Numbered from the stretch's first letter, positions 9,001 to 17,684 are shown. The stretch: DNA of 64,000 nt from Maricaulis sp017643475 (GCF_047123815.1 NZ_CP138920.1:2604001-2668000), one strand, 5' to 3'. Notes: a model not told the origin generated them from the sequence alone. Numbers and translations are program-made.

Positions 9001-9038
9001 GCGGTCGTGCCAAGCATGATTTGCTTGAGAGTTTTCAT
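6027..9038 (-). CDS. TonB-dependent outer-membrane receptor, Oar-like, with carboxypeptidase-regulatory N-terminal domain
   Basis: A 1003-residue outer-membrane protein for energised uptake through TonB/ExbBD; the substrate is unknown. A signal peptide ends at about Ala35 (VASAQ). Residues about 43-125 form a CarboxypepD_reg beta-sandwich (GAVQGTVVDTAGNPVAGATV), then a plug domain (about 150-250; FYINGMNVTNF, VEVKTGGYQAEFGRSTGG), then a long barrel ending in the classic C-terminal aromatic Phe (WDF) recognised by the BAM machinery. This architecture is the Oar/SusC-like group common in Caulobacterales and marine bacteria. A strong ribosome site (CTGGAGGGATG) precedes the ATG. The gene stands alone with its own terminator. 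Confidence 0.93.
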   Translation of the reverse strand: MKTLKQIMLGTTASVGLVLGAAVSTTAVLAPVASAQSYTTGAVQGTVVDTAGNPVAGATVRVVDTARGSVRSATTGADGSFFVGRLAVGNHSITISRDGYQSISDDAVRVSVGSTSDYTFALAAGSSTADVITVTGTAVQTNTFQVAETGLTIDVDEIFEQIPVGRDIDSLAQLAPGTVAGDTAFGGTSIGGSSVGENAFYINGMNVTNFRNFLGASTIPFQFYEQVEVKTGGYQAEFGRSTGGVVNAVTRSGTNEFHWGFNIFYSPDELREDSPNTFSQTNDLDQRTSQEMNIYASGPIVEDRVFFYAMYSPRNFEYVNSNINFEQTSGQRFETVDEDPFWGIKLDANLFEGHTLGLTAFSDDRRVVTNTYDIGYDSYEDRNVISETYNGEGYSLEGGDIFIANYTGELTDWATLSVTYGQQTFGQTSKSSADDLPATYRYETGTGFIRQGDWVNFSISEGEDSRELFRADLDLFANFMGEHQIRIGVDREELTADASVINSGGAYYLYGDGAYCDIYRANGGVALTGDPCVRWRDYSVGGSFTTIQTAFYIQDSWQITDQLTLNLGLRNETFDNRNSDDETFTEISNQLAPRIQAAYDVWGDGNLELFGSWGRYYLPVATNTNIRMAGGETYIHRWYDYSAVDANFVPTFVGGVTGNFYEQVFGDGSVPDTRSTTDANLDPMYVDEIILGGRWTMNDLWDFGLSFTHRDLGSTLEDVAIDAAVIAYCDANGIDVGGTPCSDVWSGFHQYVLTNPGEDMNVYLPELDQQVELSAADLGYPAAERTYTALELTFDRQFDNGWDLHGSWTISSSEGNYEGSVKSDNGQDDAGITQDFDQPGLTDGANGDLPNHRTHKFKLWGSYQVNEMFTVGGRFNATSPRSFGCIGYHPTDAFAYEYGASSWYCGGELTPRGSQLESDWTYNFDLSFIYRPTNLPYPGEPTLRMDIFNVLNADGVTDIYEFGDSSATAPGVAPYVNEANPRYGLASGYQAPRSVRFGLSWDF

Positions 9039-9413
9039 TACATCCCTCCAGGACGGCAGCGCCGTCCATTGCGATTAGACACAGCAGGGGTGTTCGCCCG
9101 AAGCATAGTTTCGGCCGGTGCGAGCAGACGCACGAGTACAGTTCTGGCAAATTTTACCGTTGAATCCGCACTATATTGTAAGAGGTCTACCCTTCCCCTT
9201 TCGAGCGCTTCCCCAAGCGCCCAAAGTCACGCTGGCTCACGGATCCGTGAGCGTCAATGTGCAAACTGTAATAATTCCGACAGGCGGTGAATATTGGATA
9301 CAAAATCGAGATTCTGTTGCAGTCACGCAACCTTGGGGTTTCAAAAACGGACCAGGTGTGCTCCGGAAGTTTCAAAATTGTACCAAAAGTAGGGTTTTAT
9401 CGGGCCGAGATGC
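9039..9413. other. Intergenic region between the TonB receptor and rnpB
   Basis: About 375 bp with no convincing gene. It must hold the leftward receptor promoter and the rightward rnpB promoter. Seen here: an 18-bp perfect palindrome (9235-9252), a GCGCTT/AAGCGC hairpin (9206-9221), a GAATC site near 9160, and an AT-rich stretch from about 9290 to 9400 with two TTTCAAAA words. No clear receptor promoter could be fixed. Confidence 0.6.
9235..9252. promoter_or_regulatory. 18-bp perfect palindrome, candidate operator
   Basis: GCTCACGG followed by its exact complement (GCTCACGGATCCGTGAGC) forms an uninterrupted 18-bp dyad about 200 bp upstream of the TonB receptor start and 200 bp upstream of rnpB. 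Its size and symmetry suit a dimeric repressor such as a LacI- or TetR-type protein. No regulator gene lies next to it. Confidence 0.45.
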
Positions 9414-9442
9414 TTGCCTTGAACGTGAGCATGCTGTTTAAG
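9414..9442 (+). promoter_or_regulatory. Probable rnpB promoter
   Basis: TTGCCT at 9414-9419 and TTTAAG at 9437-9442 are spaced by 17 bp, and the predicted start falls at about 9449, exactly where the P1 helix of RNase P RNA begins. The hexamers are only moderately close to the sigma-70 consensus. Confidence 0.4.
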
Positions 9443-9448
9443 CGCGCC

Positions 9449-9836
<388 letters not shown>

Positions 9837-10050
9837 CTTTAGTTTCGCAAATAGTTAATTGTAAACGTTCAGGTCGAGCGCTGCTCAATATTTATGCACG
9901 CATTCTCTCCTTTTGTTCCGTCTCAAATGTGGCTGGCCGGCGAAGCCGGGTGGCTCGTTGTGGATATTAACTTAATGTTCCGCCTTTGTTCGAATTCCAT
10001 TGGTTAATCGGGGTGTTAATCCATGAAAAACCATTCTTTCAACATTGTTT
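9837..10050. other. rnpB-mraZ intergenic region with DnaA-box-like and TTAA motifs
   Basis: About 210 bp without a gene. It contains TTATGCACG (9892-9900) and, on the minus strand, ATATCCACA (9967-9959), each one mismatch from the DnaA box TTATNCACA. Several TTAA words are present, including a pair at 10004 and 10016 separated by 8 bp, one base off CtrA spacing. No firm promoter was identified. Confidence 0.4.
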
Positions 10051-10075
10051 CCCATCTCATCCCATGTTATCCCAT
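10051..10075 (-). promoter_or_regulatory. Triple MraZ box (dcw operator)
   Basis: CCCAT occurs at 10051, 10061 and 10071, exactly 10 bp apart. On the minus strand this is three TGGGA units with 5-bp spacers, the known binding pattern of MraZ, which represses its own dcw promoter in E. coli. It sits 48-72 bp before the mraZ start, so autoregulation of the whole cluster is likely. Function is by analogy. Confidence 0.8.
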
Positions 10076-10122
10076 CGTTAACCATGAGAAGGTTCGTGCG
10101 GTTAGCTGGGGAGTAGGCGGAC

Positions 10123-10584
10123 GTGTTCCTGTCCACCACCATCAATGGCGTAGATGCGAAGGGGCGGGTTTCCGTGCCGGCGGATTTCCGTGCGGTGGTT
10201 GGAGGCGGTGCGTTCGACGGCATCATTGTCTGGCCGTCCTTTGATGGAACTTATCTGGAAGGTGGTGGCCAGGCCCTGCTCGAGCGCTACCAGGCGCTGA
10301 TCGAGGAGATGGATCCTTATGATGATGCGCGCATCGCCTTCGAGCGAGCGATCTTCGGTGCGGCGCGTCCATTGTCTTTTGATGCCAATGGTCGCGTGAC
10401 CCTGCCGAAGGATTTCATCGACCATGCGGGTCTGGAGGGGAAGGCGACCTTTGTCGGGCTCGGCTCTCGTTTCGAGATCTGGTCTCCGGACATGTATGAG
10501 GCCCACAAGGCCAACGCGCAGTCCTTTGCCCGCGACAACAAGCGCGCGCTGAAGCTTGGTCCGCGTCCGGGGGGTTCGACATGA
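10123..10584 (+). CDS. mraZ: Transcriptional regulator MraZ
   Basis: A 153-residue DNA-binding protein that heads the division and cell-wall cluster. It has two SpoVT/AbrB-like half domains, marked by DAKGRVSVPADFR (residues 11-23) and DANGRVTLPKDFI (about 86-98); MraZ forms a ring that binds TGGGN repeats. The GTG start at 10123 follows GGGGAG. The triple TGGGA operator lies just upstream, which fits autorepression. The last bases overlap rsmH by ATGA. Confidence 0.95.
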   Translation: MFLSTTINGVDAKGRVSVPADFRAVVGGGAFDGIIVWPSFDGTYLEGGGQALLERYQALIEEMDPYDDARIAFERAIFGAARPLSFDANGRVTLPKDFIDHAGLEGKATFVGLGSRFEIWSPDMYEAHKANAQSFARDNKRALKLGPRPGGST

Positions 10585-11576
10585 GCCATTATCCCGTGAT
10601 GTTGAGCGAAGTGTTGGAGGGGCTGCGTCCACAGGCGGGAGAGGCGCATCTCGATGGCACTTTTGGCGCCGGCGGCTATTCGCGCGCCATTCTCGGTGCC
10701 GCCGGGTGTTCCCTGATTGCGGTGGACCGCGACCCAACCGTCCGTGTGGTCGTGGATCAGTTTCGCAGCGAATTCGGTGAGCGTTTCAGCTTCCATGCTG
10801 GTCCGTTTTCCGAGCTTGAGGCAGCTGTCGCAGAGAGCGGGCGCGAGCATATCAATGGTGTCGTTCTGGACATCGGCGTGTCCTCGATGCAGATCGACCA
10901 GGCAGAACGTGGTTTCTCGTTCAGCAAGCCGGGCCCGCTGGACATGCGCATGTCAGGTGAGGGGGCCTCGGCCAGCGACGCGATCAATCGTCTGAGCGAG
11001 CGCGAGTTGGCGGATATATTTTATGTCTACGGCGAAGAGCGCAAATCCCGCCGGGTTGCGCAGTTTGTGGTTCGCGCGCGTGGCGAGAGCCCGATTACGA
11101 CAACGGATCAGCTTGCCGAGATCGTTTCCCGCGCAATTGGCGGAAAACACATGAAGATTCACCCTGCAACACGTGTGTTTCAGGCCCTGCGCATTTTTGT
11201 GAATGACGAGCTCGGCGAGCTCGCGCGGGCTTTAAGTGCTGCAGAGCGCGTTCTGGCGCCAATGGGGAGGTTGGTGGTGGTTACGTTCCATTCATTGGAG
11301 GACCGCATGGTTAAGACATTCATGCGGGCTCGATCTGGTCTCGCCGGTGGCGGTGGCTCCCGTCACAATCCAGTCGCTGTTGAAGGGCCGGAGGCAACAT
11401 TCTCGCTGGAGACCCGCAAGGCCGTTACGGCGACGGAACAGGAATTGTCCGAAAATCCGCGTTCCCGTTCCGCAAAACTGCGTATCGCCGTTCGCACGCA
11501 AGCGCCGAGTTGGCAGGAAGAGGAGTTCGTGATGCCCGGAGTTGTGCCGCTTTCCAAGCTGGAGGCTGCGCTATGA
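10581..11576 (+). CDS. rsmH: 16S rRNA (cytosine-1402 N4)-methyltransferase
   Basis: A 331-residue SAM-dependent enzyme (formerly MraW) that methylates N4 of C1402 in the ribosomal P site. The SAM-binding loop DGTFGAGGYSRAIL starts near residue 25; later family blocks include DIGVSSMQIDQAERGFSF and VVTFHSLEDRMVK. Start and stop overlap both neighbours by 4 bp (ATGA), consistent with coupled translation from mraZ into ftsL. Confidence 0.96.
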   Translation: MSHYPVMLSEVLEGLRPQAGEAHLDGTFGAGGYSRAILGAAGCSLIAVDRDPTVRVVVDQFRSEFGERFSFHAGPFSELEAAVAESGREHINGVVLDIGVSSMQIDQAERGFSFSKPGPLDMRMSGEGASASDAINRLSERELADIFYVYGEERKSRRVAQFVVRARGESPITTTDQLAEIVSRAIGGKHMKIHPATRVFQALRIFVNDELGELARALSAAERVLAPMGRLVVVTFHSLEDRMVKTFMRARSGLAGGGGSRHNPVAVEGPEATFSLETRKAVTATEQELSENPRSRSAKLRIAVRTQAPSWQEEEFVMPGVVPLSKLEAAL

Positions 11577-11953
11577 TCCGCGTGCTGAACGGAGTTGCCC
11601 TTCTCGTGGCCGTGACCCTTGCCGTTGCCCTCTATATTGCCAAGACAGAGGCGAAGTCTTCTCAGGAGCGTCTGGAGATGATTCAGGCCCAGCTCGCCGA
11701 GGAGCGCCGCCAGGTCAATGTGCTCAATGTCGAGATTGCTCATCTGGAAGAGCCTGAGCGTTTGCGCGCGCTGGCGCGTCGCTATCTTGGTCTCGAACCG
11801 CTCGATCCGAGTCGTGAGATCGCGGTAAATGACCTGCCCATCCTCACTGATGTCGAGGAAGAGGAGGGGCTGCGCGAAGACATGCTGCTTTCCAGCGACA
11901 CGGGAGAGCTGGCGCTCGCTGAGGCCGCTCCGGCGGGAGGTCCCGATCGATGA
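11573..11953 (+). CDS. ftsL: Cell division protein FtsL
   Basis: A 126-residue single-pass inner-membrane protein of the FtsQLB/FtsWI complex. A transmembrane helix covers about residues 4-22, followed by a periplasmic coiled coil (about 25-65; EERRQVNVLNVEIAHLEEPERL) and an acidic tail. The sequence itself is weakly conserved, so the name rests on size, topology and its invariant place between rsmH and ftsI. The start is the ATG inside the rsmH stop; longer upstream starts would run deep into rsmH. Confidence 0.85.
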   Translation: MIRVLNGVALLVAVTLAVALYIAKTEAKSSQERLEMIQAQLAEERRQVNVLNVEIAHLEEPERLRALARRYLGLEPLDPSREIAVNDLPILTDVEEEEGLREDMLLSSDTGELALAEAAPAGGPDR

Positions 11954-13707
11954 AGCTGTGGCCGTTTCGCCGATCTGTCTCGACGGAGACAGTCAATCCA
12001 GCGCTGCCTCCCCTGGCGGAAGCGGCGCCGGCGGACATGTCACGCCTGCTTCGTGTCGAAAGTGATGAGGTCCAGGCCCTGGAGCAGGCGCGGTCCCGCC
12101 TGAGAATGCTTGGCCTGGCGGTCGCGGTCGGGTTTGGCCTTCTCGCGTTGCGTTCCATCGAAATGGCTGTCGCGCATCCATCTGATCCACTGGCGGGCGT
12201 GAATGCGGATATCGCGTCGGTTGGGCGTGGAGAGATCTTTGACCGCACAGGCCAGGTCCTGGCGACGACACTTGAAACACACTCGTTGTACGCAGACCCG
12301 ACCCAGGTCTGGGATGCAGCGGAAACGGCCGAGGCGCTGTCCGGCGTTCTCCCGGGACTGGATACGGAGCGCGTGATCCGCGACCTGTCCTCACGACGTC
12401 GTTTTGTCTGGATCCAGCGCAATCTTACACCCCGCCAACGCCAGGCTGTCTTTGCCCTCGGGCTACCCGGCGTTGGGTTCAGGTCTGAACCGCGTCGTGT
12501 TTACCCGCGTGGCCGTCTGGCATCGCATGTTGTGGGTTACACCGACCGGGACATGGCGGGGCTGGCCGGCGCAGAGCGCGCCTTCAATTCGGCTCTGTCT
12601 TCCGGCGACGGCCGTCCGGTGGCGCTGTCCATCGACATGGCTGTGCAATTTCATCTCGATGAAGTCCTTCGCGCCAGCATGATCGAATTCGATGCTCTCG
12701 CAGCGTCAGGCATCGTCATGAATGTGCGTACGGGCGAGATTGTCGGTATGGTGTCCCTGCCTGACTTCGATCCGAACCGTCCAATGGAGAGCGAACCAGG
12801 CGAGCGCCTCAACCGGTCCGCCCAGTCGGTTTACGAGATGGGGTCCACCTTTAAGGCTTTCACCGTGGCGCTGGCGTTGGAAACGGAAACAGCGACACTG
12901 GAGAGTGGTTACGATGCCTCCAATCCGCTGCAGCTGGGTGGCCACACCATCAATGACTACCACGCCGAGGATCGCTGGCTGACCCTGTCGGAAGTGTTCA
13001 CGCATTCCTCCAATATCGGTTCCTCGCTGATTGCGCTGGAAGCCGGGTCGGATGCGCAGCGCGGTTTCTTGGGTGATCTTCGTCTGCTAGAGCGTGCCCC
13101 GATCGAGCTGATCGAAAGCGCTGATCCATTGTTGCCGCGTCAATGGGCGCAAACCGAAACGGCGACCATTTCCTATGGCCACGGCATCGCGGTCAGCCCG
13201 ATTGCAACGATCGCGGCCTTCGCGGCGATTGCCAATGACGGTGTCTATGTGCCGCCGACCCTGCAGCCGGTCGCGGCGAACGAAACCCTTGTTGGCGAGC
13301 GTGTGATGAGTTCGGATAGTGCGCGCGATGTTCTGGCGCTGATGCGTGAGAATGTCACGGACGGTACGGGCGGCAGTGCCGAGGCGCAGGGTTATCGCGT
13401 CGCCGGCAAGACCGGTACGGCCGAAAAACCCCATCGCGGGGGGTATGACAGCAGCCGCCTTATTTCCTCCTTCTCGGCCGTGTTCCCCTATGACGACCCG
13501 CAATATGCGGTGCTGGTGTTGTTGGACGAGCCGCAGGGCAATGAATCGACCTATGGCTACGCCACAGGGGGATGGACAGCGGCTCCGGCGACGGGGGAGA
13601 TCATCTCCCGTATTGCGCCAATCCTCGGTGTGGAGCGATCCAACGAGGACCATGACAGTCGCGCAGCGCTGGTTCGAGCCGCGCTGATGCCGGAGGACAT
13701 TCCGTGA
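11950..13707 (+). CDS. ftsI: Septal peptidoglycan transpeptidase FtsI (PBP3)
   Basis: A 585-residue class B penicillin-binding protein that cross-links septal peptidoglycan with FtsW. A membrane anchor at about residues 50-72 is followed by the PBP dimer domain and the transpeptidase domain. All three catalytic motifs are present: STFK at 299-302 (active Ser299), SSN at 353-355 and KTG at 487-489. The N-terminal cytoplasmic part before the anchor is rather long. It overlaps ftsL (ATGA) and murE (GTGA). Confidence 0.95.
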   Translation: MKLWPFRRSVSTETVNPALPPLAEAAPADMSRLLRVESDEVQALEQARSRLRMLGLAVAVGFGLLALRSIEMAVAHPSDPLAGVNADIASVGRGEIFDRTGQVLATTLETHSLYADPTQVWDAAETAEALSGVLPGLDTERVIRDLSSRRRFVWIQRNLTPRQRQAVFALGLPGVGFRSEPRRVYPRGRLASHVVGYTDRDMAGLAGAERAFNSALSSGDGRPVALSIDMAVQFHLDEVLRASMIEFDALAASGIVMNVRTGEIVGMVSLPDFDPNRPMESEPGERLNRSAQSVYEMGSTFKAFTVALALETETATLESGYDASNPLQLGGHTINDYHAEDRWLTLSEVFTHSSNIGSSLIALEAGSDAQRGFLGDLRLLERAPIELIESADPLLPRQWAQTETATISYGHGIAVSPIATIAAFAAIANDGVYVPPTLQPVAANETLVGERVMSSDSARDVLALMRENVTDGTGGSAEAQGYRVAGKTGTAEKPHRGGYDSSRLISSFSAVFPYDDPQYAVLVLLDEPQGNESTYGYATGGWTAAPATGEIISRIAPILGVERSNEDHDSRAALVRAALMPEDIP

Positions 13708-15158
13708 AACTCGCCGACTTGCTGCCAGCGTCCGCGCTGAGACCCGGCTATGACCAGATCGAAGTGAAGGGTCTGACGCTGGACAGCCGCAAGATCGAGG
13801 GCGGCTGGGTGTTTGCCGCCTTGCCGGGCTTTTCTGTTCACGGTCGCCAGTTCGCGGCCAGAGCTGAAGCGGCGGGCGCCGTCGCGATTATCTGCGACGG
13901 TGAAATCGATGATGTCTCGATCCCGGTCATCATCGCTGAAGATGCGCCCGCCTTGTTCGCTGACATGGCCGCGCGTTTTTATCCTCAGCAGCCGGCCAAT
14001 ATCGTCGCCATCACCGGGACCAATGGCAAAAGTTCGACCGTCGAGTTTGTTCGCCAGATCTGGACAGCCGCCGGGCTGGACGGGGCAAGCCTGGGAACGC
14101 TGGGCGTGGCCCGCGGGACCAGTTCCGAGGTCACCGGTTACACGACGCCGGACGCCGCCGCCCTGCATAAATCGCTCGACGCCCTGGCCCGGGACGGGGT
14201 GACCCATCTGGCCATGGAGGCGTCCAGCCACGGGTTGAAACAGCGCCGCATGGAAGCCGTGCGAGTGACCCTGGCAGCCTTTACCAACCTCACCCAGGAT
14301 CATCTGGATTATCACCCTGACTTCGAGGATTACTTCGCCTCCAAGGCACGTCTCTTCCTGAACTTTCTCGATGCCGGTGGCCCCGCCATCATCAATACTG
14401 ACAGCGAGTGGGGCGAGCGCATGGCGGAGTTGGCGCGTGAGCGCGGGCTGGACATCTCAACCATCGGATGGCGTGGCCAGGACCTGCAGATCTGCGAGAT
14501 CACCCCGCGCGCGGCCAGCCAGGATGTTGTGTTTCGCTGGAAAGGCGAGGAGATCCGCCTCGAGATACCGCTCGTCGGAGAGTTCCAGATCCTTAATGCG
14601 CTCGGAGCCGCTGCAATTGCCCTTGCTGGAGGTGTCGACAAGGCCGTTGTTCTGGGCACGCTGGGCAAGCTTGGCGGTGTTCCCGGGCGGCTCGACAAGG
14701 TTGGCGAAACGCGCGAAGGCGCCCCGGTGCTCGTCGATTACGCGCATACGCCGGATGGTTTGGACAAATTGCTGCGGGCTGCACGTCCTCACACCAAGGG
14801 ACGTGTGATGGTTGTGTTTGGCTGTGGCGGCGATCGCGATCCGGACAAACGCGCCAAGATGGGGGCGATCGCCCGGAAACTCTCGGATGTCGCGATCGTT
14901 ACCGATGACAATCCACGATCTGAAAATCCCGCGGCAATCCGCGCTGCTGTGCTGAGCGGCTGTCCGGACGCGCTGGAGATCGCGGATCGTCGAGAGGCGA
15001 TCAATCACGGCGTCGGTCTGCTGCGCGAGGGCGATTGCCTGCTCGTCGCCGGCAAGGGCCATGAAACCGGCCAGACTGTTGCGGGCGTCGTGCACCCATT
15101 TGATGATCGCGACGTGTCCCGCGAGGCGCTTGAGGCGAGGGAGGCCGAGCATGTCTGA
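13704..15158 (+). CDS. murE: UDP-MurNAc-tripeptide ligase MurE (meso-DAP adding)
   Basis: A 484-residue ATP-dependent cytoplasmic ligase that adds the third amino acid to UDP-MurNAc-L-Ala-D-Glu. The P-loop TGTNGKSS is at residues 104-111. The motif DNPR at 402-405 marks specificity for meso-diaminopimelate and not lysine, so the wall should be the usual Gram-negative A1-gamma type. The GTG start lies within the ftsI stop. Its 3' end overlaps murF by 8 bp. Confidence 0.96.
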   Translation: MKLADLLPASALRPGYDQIEVKGLTLDSRKIEGGWVFAALPGFSVHGRQFAARAEAAGAVAIICDGEIDDVSIPVIIAEDAPALFADMAARFYPQQPANIVAITGTNGKSSTVEFVRQIWTAAGLDGASLGTLGVARGTSSEVTGYTTPDAAALHKSLDALARDGVTHLAMEASSHGLKQRRMEAVRVTLAAFTNLTQDHLDYHPDFEDYFASKARLFLNFLDAGGPAIINTDSEWGERMAELARERGLDISTIGWRGQDLQICEITPRAASQDVVFRWKGEEIRLEIPLVGEFQILNALGAAAIALAGGVDKAVVLGTLGKLGGVPGRLDKVGETREGAPVLVDYAHTPDGLDKLLRAARPHTKGRVMVVFGCGGDRDPDKRAKMGAIARKLSDVAIVTDDNPRSENPAAIRAAVLSGCPDALEIADRREAINHGVGLLREGDCLLVAGKGHETGQTVAGVVHPFDDRDVSREALEAREAEHV

Positions 15159-16563
15159 TCCGCTCTGGACTGCGAAACAGGCCCTGGCCGCGACCGGTGG
15201 CGAGCTGACCCGTGATATCGACTGGACCTGTAACGGCGTCTCGATTGATACACGTTCGATCTGTCCGGGCGATTTGTTTGTGGCGCTCACGGACATCCGT
15301 GACGGGCATGAATTCGTGCCGGATGCCATGGCCCGCGGCGCGTCCGCCGCACTGGTTGAGCGCTCGGCCGGTTTGCCTGGTTCGCACCTGAAAGTGTCCG
15401 ACAGCCTGGATGCGCTACGCGCACTGGGCGCGGCCGCGCGTGATCGCTCGTCGGCCATTCGTGTCGCTGTCACAGGCAGTGTTGGCAAGACCAGCGTCAA
15501 GGAAGCCCTTGCGGCCGTTTTCCGTGCTGCCGGCCCGGCGCACTGGAGTGTGAAGTCCTACAATAATCACTGGGGCGTGCCGCTGACCCTGGCGCGAATG
15601 CCCGCGGATACCGAACGCGCTGTCTTTGAAATGGGCATGAACCACGCGGGCGAAATCCGGGATTTGTCGTCCCTGGTCCAGCCCCATGTCACTCTGATCA
15701 CGCGTATCGGCGAGGCGCATCTGGAAAACCTGGGTTCGATTGAAGCCATTGCAGATGCCAAGTCCGAGATTTTCGAAGGTATGGAGCCGGATGGCGTAGC
15801 CATTATCCCGGCTGACGATCCTCTGGGAGAACGCATCGCCCAGCATGCGCGCAATTCCTCTGCCGCTTTCCTGCTGGAATTTGGTCGCGCATCACACGCA
15901 GCAGTCCGGATCGAGGAATTCGAAACCGGCCTTGATGGCAGTCGCGGACGTATCAATGTGATGGGTAATCGTGTGCCGTTCCGATTGGCCGCATCCGGTG
16001 AGCACTGGGCCTGGAATACGGCCGCTGTCTTTGCAGCGGCGGCTGCGACTGGGCTCGATGCGCGCGATGTGGCGGACGCCCTGGCTGAGGTCGATGCCGC
16101 AGCCGGCCGCGGCCGTGCCGTGAAGATCTCGCTGCCGGGTGGTGGTGAGGCTACGCTGCTGGACGATGCCTATAATGCCAATCCGGTCTCCATGCGCGCC
16201 GCAATGAGTTCCCTGGCGGCAGCTCGACCGGAAGGAGAGGGGCGCCGTATTGCCGTGCTCGGTGATATGCTGGAGCTGGGTGCGTCCGGACCGGCATTGC
16301 ACGCAGAGCTGGCGGAGCCTTTGCTGAGCGCTAACACTGATCTGGTTTTTTCCTGCGGCAGCCTGATGAAACACCTGCATGACGCCTTGCCCGCACCGTT
16401 GCGCGCGGGCTATGCGAAGAGTGCCAGTGAAGTGCTTGAGCCGCTGAAATCTGAGCTTCGATCGGGGGATGTCTTGCTGATGAAAGGCTCCAACGGTTCC
16501 GGGCTCCACAAGATTGCCGCAGTTCTGGCCGATGGCACTGCATTCGACCTGACGGAGGCCTGA
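15151..16563 (+). CDS. murF: UDP-MurNAc-tripeptide:D-Ala-D-Ala ligase MurF
   Basis: A 470-residue Mur ligase that attaches D-Ala-D-Ala to complete the UDP-MurNAc-pentapeptide. The ATP loop GSVGKT lies at residues 109-114, followed by the conserved SVKSYNNHWGVPLTL block and EMGMNHAGEI. The start is set at the ATG at 15151, which overlaps the murE stop by 8 bp; an earlier in-frame start would bury 30 codons in murE. MraY follows after 6 bp. Confidence 0.95.
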   Translation: MSDPLWTAKQALAATGGELTRDIDWTCNGVSIDTRSICPGDLFVALTDIRDGHEFVPDAMARGASAALVERSAGLPGSHLKVSDSLDALRALGAAARDRSSAIRVAVTGSVGKTSVKEALAAVFRAAGPAHWSVKSYNNHWGVPLTLARMPADTERAVFEMGMNHAGEIRDLSSLVQPHVTLITRIGEAHLENLGSIEAIADAKSEIFEGMEPDGVAIIPADDPLGERIAQHARNSSAAFLLEFGRASHAAVRIEEFETGLDGSRGRINVMGNRVPFRLAASGEHWAWNTAAVFAAAAATGLDARDVADALAEVDAAAGRGRAVKISLPGGGEATLLDDAYNANPVSMRAAMSSLAAARPEGEGRRIAVLGDMLELGASGPALHAELAEPLLSANTDLVFSCGSLMKHLHDALPAPLRAGYAKSASEVLEPLKSELRSGDVLLMKGSNGSGLHKIAAVLADGTAFDLTEA

Positions 16564-16569
16564 CCGCCA

Positions 16570-17673
16570 ATGCTCTATCTGTTGTTCGCGCCGCTTGCAG
16601 AGGACCTGCAACTGGCGAACCTGTTTCGCTACATCACGTTCAGAACGGGTGGTGCATTGATGACGGCGATGCTGATCGCTTTCGTTTTCGGCAAGCCGAT
16701 GATCGGCTGGCTGCGTCGCAAGCAGGGCAAGGGCCAGCCCATCCGCGAGGAAGGCATTCAGCGCCATGTGATCGAGAAGGCTGGAACGCCAACCATGGGC
16801 GGTTTCCTGATCCTGCTCGGGGTGATGGTCGGCACGCTCTTGTGGGCGGATCTGACAAATCAGTACGTCTGGATTGTGATATTCGTGACGGCCGGTTTCG
16901 GCCTGATCGGCTTTGTTGATGACTATATGAAAGTCACCAAGCAGAGCACAGCGGGTTTTGGTGGCAAGTTCAAACTCCTGTTTGAGTTCACCATCGCAGC
17001 CATTGCCGTCGTCTGGGCCACCAGCGTTGCACGGGCCAACGGCATGGATGCAGGGCTCGAGACGTCCATCGCCTTCCCGTTCTTCAAGGATTTCCTGATC
17101 AATATCGGGCCGTTGTTCTACGTCTTCGGCTGTATCGTCATCGTGGGCTCGGGCAATGCCGTGAACATGACGGACGGGCTCGACGGACTGGCCATTGTCC
17201 CGGTGATGATTGCCGCCGCGACCTTTGGCGTGATCGCGTACCTGGTCGGCCGGGTCGATTTCGCGGAATACCTGCAGGTTCATCACACGCCCGGCACCAG
17301 TGAGTTGCTGGTCTTCTGTGGCGCGCTTCTCGGGGCGGGGCTGGGTTTCCTGTGGTGGAACGCTCCGCCGGCGATGATCTTCATGGGCGATACCGGGTCG
17401 CTGTCGCTTGGCGGCGCGCTCGGGGCCATCGCCATCGCCGTCAAGCACGAGATTGTCCTGGCCATCGTCGGTGGCCTCTTTGTGCTTGAAATGGTTTCGG
17501 TTATGGTACAGGTGGCCAGTTTCAAGCTGACTGGTAAGCGTGTTTTCCGCATGGCTCCGATCCATCACCACTTCGAAAAGAAGGGCTGGGCCGAGCCGAC
17601 AATTGTCATCCGTTTCTGGATTATTGCAGTCATTCTCGCATTAATCGGACTCGCGACGCTCAAATTGAGGTAA
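16570..17673 (+). CDS. mraY: Phospho-MurNAc-pentapeptide transferase MraY
   Basis: A 367-residue inner-membrane enzyme with about ten helices that transfers phospho-MurNAc-pentapeptide to undecaprenyl phosphate, making lipid I. Diagnostic blocks are GTPTMGG (about residue 74), FVDDYMKVTKQS with the catalytic Asp pair, NAVNMTDGLDGLA, and the MAPIHHHFEKKGW loop near the C-terminus. It is tightly packed between murF (6-bp gap) and murD (11-bp gap). Confidence 0.97.
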   Translation: MLYLLFAPLAEDLQLANLFRYITFRTGGALMTAMLIAFVFGKPMIGWLRRKQGKGQPIREEGIQRHVIEKAGTPTMGGFLILLGVMVGTLLWADLTNQYVWIVIFVTAGFGLIGFVDDYMKVTKQSTAGFGGKFKLLFEFTIAAIAVVWATSVARANGMDAGLETSIAFPFFKDFLINIGPLFYVFGCIVIVGSGNAVNMTDGLDGLAIVPVMIAAATFGVIAYLVGRVDFAEYLQVHHTPGTSELLVFCGALLGAGLGFLWWNAPPAMIFMGDTGSLSLGGALGAIAIAVKHEIVLAIVGGLFVLEMVSVMVQVASFKLTGKRVFRMAPIHHHFEKKGWAEPTIVIRFWIIAVILALIGLATLKLR

Positions 17674-17684
17674 ACTGCAACCAG

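Noticed and set aside
10004..10019. CtrA site before mraZ (TTAATCGGGGTGTTAA)
   Set aside because: The spacer is 8 bp and not 7, so the two half sites are out of the normal phase.
15892..17571. A 559-codon antisense frame across murF and mraY
   Set aside because: It spans two unrelated essential genes and has a His/Gln/Arg-rich sequence without domains, typical of antisense frames in GC-rich DNA.
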